In this document: piece after piece, positions 61,926 through 64,000 of the stretch
Numbering within the stretch: the stretch's first letter is position 1
How the letters are laid out: every line of letters starts with the position of its first letter
NCBI RefSeq assembly: GCF_905475395.1
Contig: NC_058337.1
Span: 70,514,368 to 70,578,367, forward strand
Reading direction: 5' to 3'
Origin: Chrysoperla carnea
Taxonomy: Eukaryota; Arthropoda; Insecta; Neuroptera; Chrysopidae
DNA: 64,000 bases
Position numbers and translations under genes: made by a program
Notes under the pieces: generated by a model
The model's input: only the letters and a program-made list of their open reading frames with translations
Told to the model about the DNA's origin: nothing
The model's database searches: none

Positions 61926-62040
61926 CAGTAGAATCTGTATAACTCGGATCTCAGGGAACCTAGGATTGTTTATCACTTATAGGGACTACTCAATTTTTCA
62001 AATAGTCAGCCAGGGTGGTGCGAAAGAAATCGGAATGTTT
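61926..62040 (+). mobile_element. Pogo/Tigger-like terminal fragment
   Basis: CAGTAGAATCTGTATAACTC followed by GGATCTCAGGGAACCTAGG and ACTTATAGGGACTACTC resembles terminal repeats of pogo-group elements that I recall from insects. No opposite end or transposase is seen; the 75-codon ORF through it is incidental. Confidence 0.35.
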
Positions 62041-62639
62041 GTAAACCAACGCATTGTAATTCTATTCAAGTCTTATTCAAGGATGTATATGGAAAATTAT
62101 TATTACATAATTGTTCTACTTATAGAGGTTAATGAGCTTAACAATTGATAAACTTAAGTAAAAACTTACTTCCCAAGCACAAGCTTTTGTTGAACTAAAA
62201 AGTAAGAAATAATTTTTTTCTTCTAAGTCTCTTAATTATAGCTATCTATATAAAAGATAGAAACGTCCTCGCTATATTGAACACGTGACATACAAAAAAT
62301 TGAAAGTTCCATAACTACAATAGATAGTAGACTCTAATTAATTATTTTCGTAATTGGAAGCGATGATAACACAATGCTGGAGGTCTAAAATCCCGAAAAT
62401 AATTTTTTGTGACTATAAATAAAATATAATTTAAAAAAACGTGGGGTGTTGAATAAACTAATCCCATGTAATTAATTTAATTAATGCTTGATCTTGAACT
62501 AATTATAAGAATGAATGAGGTGGTCTTATGATAAGAGCATTCTAAGCTTTTTTAGTAACATAGAATTTATATAATAATAATGGGGTTTAATTTCCGTTCA
62601 TCAGACATGTGAGTCTATAACAGAGGCCACCCACATCAT

Positions 62640-63026
62640 TATTTTGTAATCATTATGTGTTTAAACTACATCCGATATCAATTAAATTTTTGATGTAGGT
62701 GAAGTCGTTTACTTCGTTCTTTTTCAAGCGACAACAGTGTAATAAATTTACCGCCCCGTTATTCTAATTGATCGGACCCATAACCTTTTGTTATGTAGAA
62801 TTTGAAATACTAAATTGGTAAGGACTTTGTATATAAATTGGTTTTAACGATAAAAAAATAACCAACTATGGTACAGATATTGCCAACTGATAATCTTAGA
62901 AATATTGTTACATTTTTGGGCTACATTCTATAAGACTGCCGCTGCCTGGATTCGAATAGGCAACCTAATATGAGTAGTCAAACGGTGAATGTCGGTGATG
63001 CTTTATCTCGCTCGGCCACTTACCTT
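62640..63026 (-). mobile_element. tRNA-derived SINE, full head (minus)
   Basis: On the minus strand the head starts GGTAAGTGGCCGAGCGAG (A-box-like, 63007-63020), as in leucine or serine tRNA. An ATTCGAATCC B box follows at 62948-62957, then GGCAGCGGCAGT. The body blocks GGGGCGGTAAATTTATT, GAACGAAGTAAACGACTTC and GGATGTAGTTTAA match the copy in intron 6 of the Zasp66-like gene. Compared with that copy it holds about 160 extra bases between head and body. Confidence 0.7.
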
Positions 63027-64000
63027 TGAACATAGAATTTTATATCAATTATTTCTACTGCTTAGTCCTCATGTCCATAATGCGTATTTTCCTAATTTTT
63101 TTCAAAACTATATTCTATGAAAAGTTACATATAGTTTACACATGAGAAAACTTTATTTTTTACTTTTAAGTTCATTAAAATACGAACAGCAATTTTAATA
63201 CACCATGCCACAATACTAGCTCCATTTAACACAATTAATTGCTGAAATGAACATTTGTCAAACCGCGTGCCAAACGCATATAGACGCATTTGTATGGCCA
63301 TAGTCGTAAATGTTTGGCAGAGTACTTCGTACATAGGACATTACAAGCTGAATAAAATTACATTCATAATAATAATAAATAAGTGAAATTAAATAATTAA
63401 ATGTTTAATAACTTTCATAACGATATCATCATAATATGAATGTTATTTGATTTCACTTTCACCAATTGAAGAAAAATAAACGTAGGTATGTGTGAGATGA
63501 TACACTTCACTGGAGCAAGCAGTACAAGCAAGAGCTGCACAAAAAATAATATAACCATTCTTCTTATTAAAGAGAGAAGATTCTCACTTTGTTCTTTTAT
63601 TTTATTTTATTTTTTTTAAAATATATTTCACAGTTCAGTGATCTTGTAGTTCGTGCTTCGTGTTGTATTCTTTTGATTTTTGTAAATAGTTTTCAAGGTG
63701 AATGAAAAATGAATTTATTCAAATTTGGAATTTCTTTTTTTTTCTACCTTAATGGACTTGTAGGTCAATGAACAAACTCCCTTTATCACTTCAGAACGTA
63801 CTCTATGCTTCCATTATAAATACTTCAAAAGCTGTAACACCAACAGTACTTTTTACAAATATTTCAGCTTCTATCTTCGAATGATGGTTAAAAATATTTA
63901 TGAAAATCCATGCGTGTCATTAGATACCACTTTTTATCGTTATTCGTAATTTTGATACGTCCAATTATTATTATTATTCGCTCCATGCATGAGTTTTATT
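63027..64000 (+). other. Window end, no gene seen
   Basis: AT-rich DNA without a recognisable exon. The minus-strand ORF at 63125-63334 has no domain features. If the second PDZ gene continues, this is still its first intron. Confidence 0.4.

Larger units (their letters stand above)
52921..62639 (+). other. Intron/unassigned DNA toward window end
   Basis: No exon of a PDZ/LIM gene and no other gene recognised. Holds the TIR element (54113-54605), R3 copy 2 (56171-56568), a 20-bp tandem repeat (60929-61024) and a pogo-like tip at about 61926. The ORF at 61114-61395 has mixed composition but no recognisable domain. Confidence 0.4.

Overview
The window is AT-rich, intron-bearing animal DNA. Two genes open with PDZ domains of the Zasp/ALP-Enigma muscle Z-disc family (PWGFRL loop), introns of about 55-60 nt are common, and the intergenic DNA carries Helitron-like ends, foldback elements and a tRNA-derived SINE. 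Together these point to an insect nuclear genome. I cannot name the species. I see no prokaryotic genes, CRISPR array, rRNA or free-standing tRNA gene, and no intact transposase or reverse transcriptase.

Layout, left to right. (1) 1-3919 is non-coding. (2) 3977-7270, + strand, is an intronless gene for a secreted, cysteine-free, Q/N/P/S-rich protein of 1,097 aa made of three internal repeat systems, with a TATA box just upstream; I do not recognise the family. (3) 7271-12158 holds its 3' region, old repeats and one doubtful small minus-strand ORF. (4) 12159-21309, + strand, is a Zasp66-like gene reconstructed here exon by exon: an N-terminal PDZ domain split by an intron, a P/E/Q-rich linker, an S/T/Q-rich segment, a helical segment, an acidic segment and a ZM-like C-terminal region. 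The exon chain closes in frame (2,091 nt, 696 aa). Exons 9a and 9b have identical phases and cannot be joined to each other in frame, and there is a 48-nt phase-neutral cassette exon. (5) 21310-27829 has the gene's poly(A) signal, a probable retrocopy with its own poly(A) tail, and an 874-bp foldback element. (6) 27830-27934, + strand, is the first coding exon of a second Zasp-type PDZ gene. It is cut at the same place in the PDZ domain, in the same phase, as exon 1 of the upstream gene. I find no second exon before the window ends, so 27935-64000 is best read as part of a first intron longer than 36 kb, filled with mobile-element debris.

The two PDZ genes lie head-to-tail and share an intron position, which suggests an old tandem duplication. 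Their products would be expected at the Z-disc, where Zasp PDZ domains bind alpha-actinin. The secreted repeat protein is probably unrelated to them in function.

The most interesting items are the cysteine-free repeat protein with a recent 114-bp duplication, the phase-matched alternative exons, the tandem PDZ genes, a perfect 70-bp-arm inverted repeat at 44411-44589, and several long-TIR or foldback elements with no visible coding capacity.
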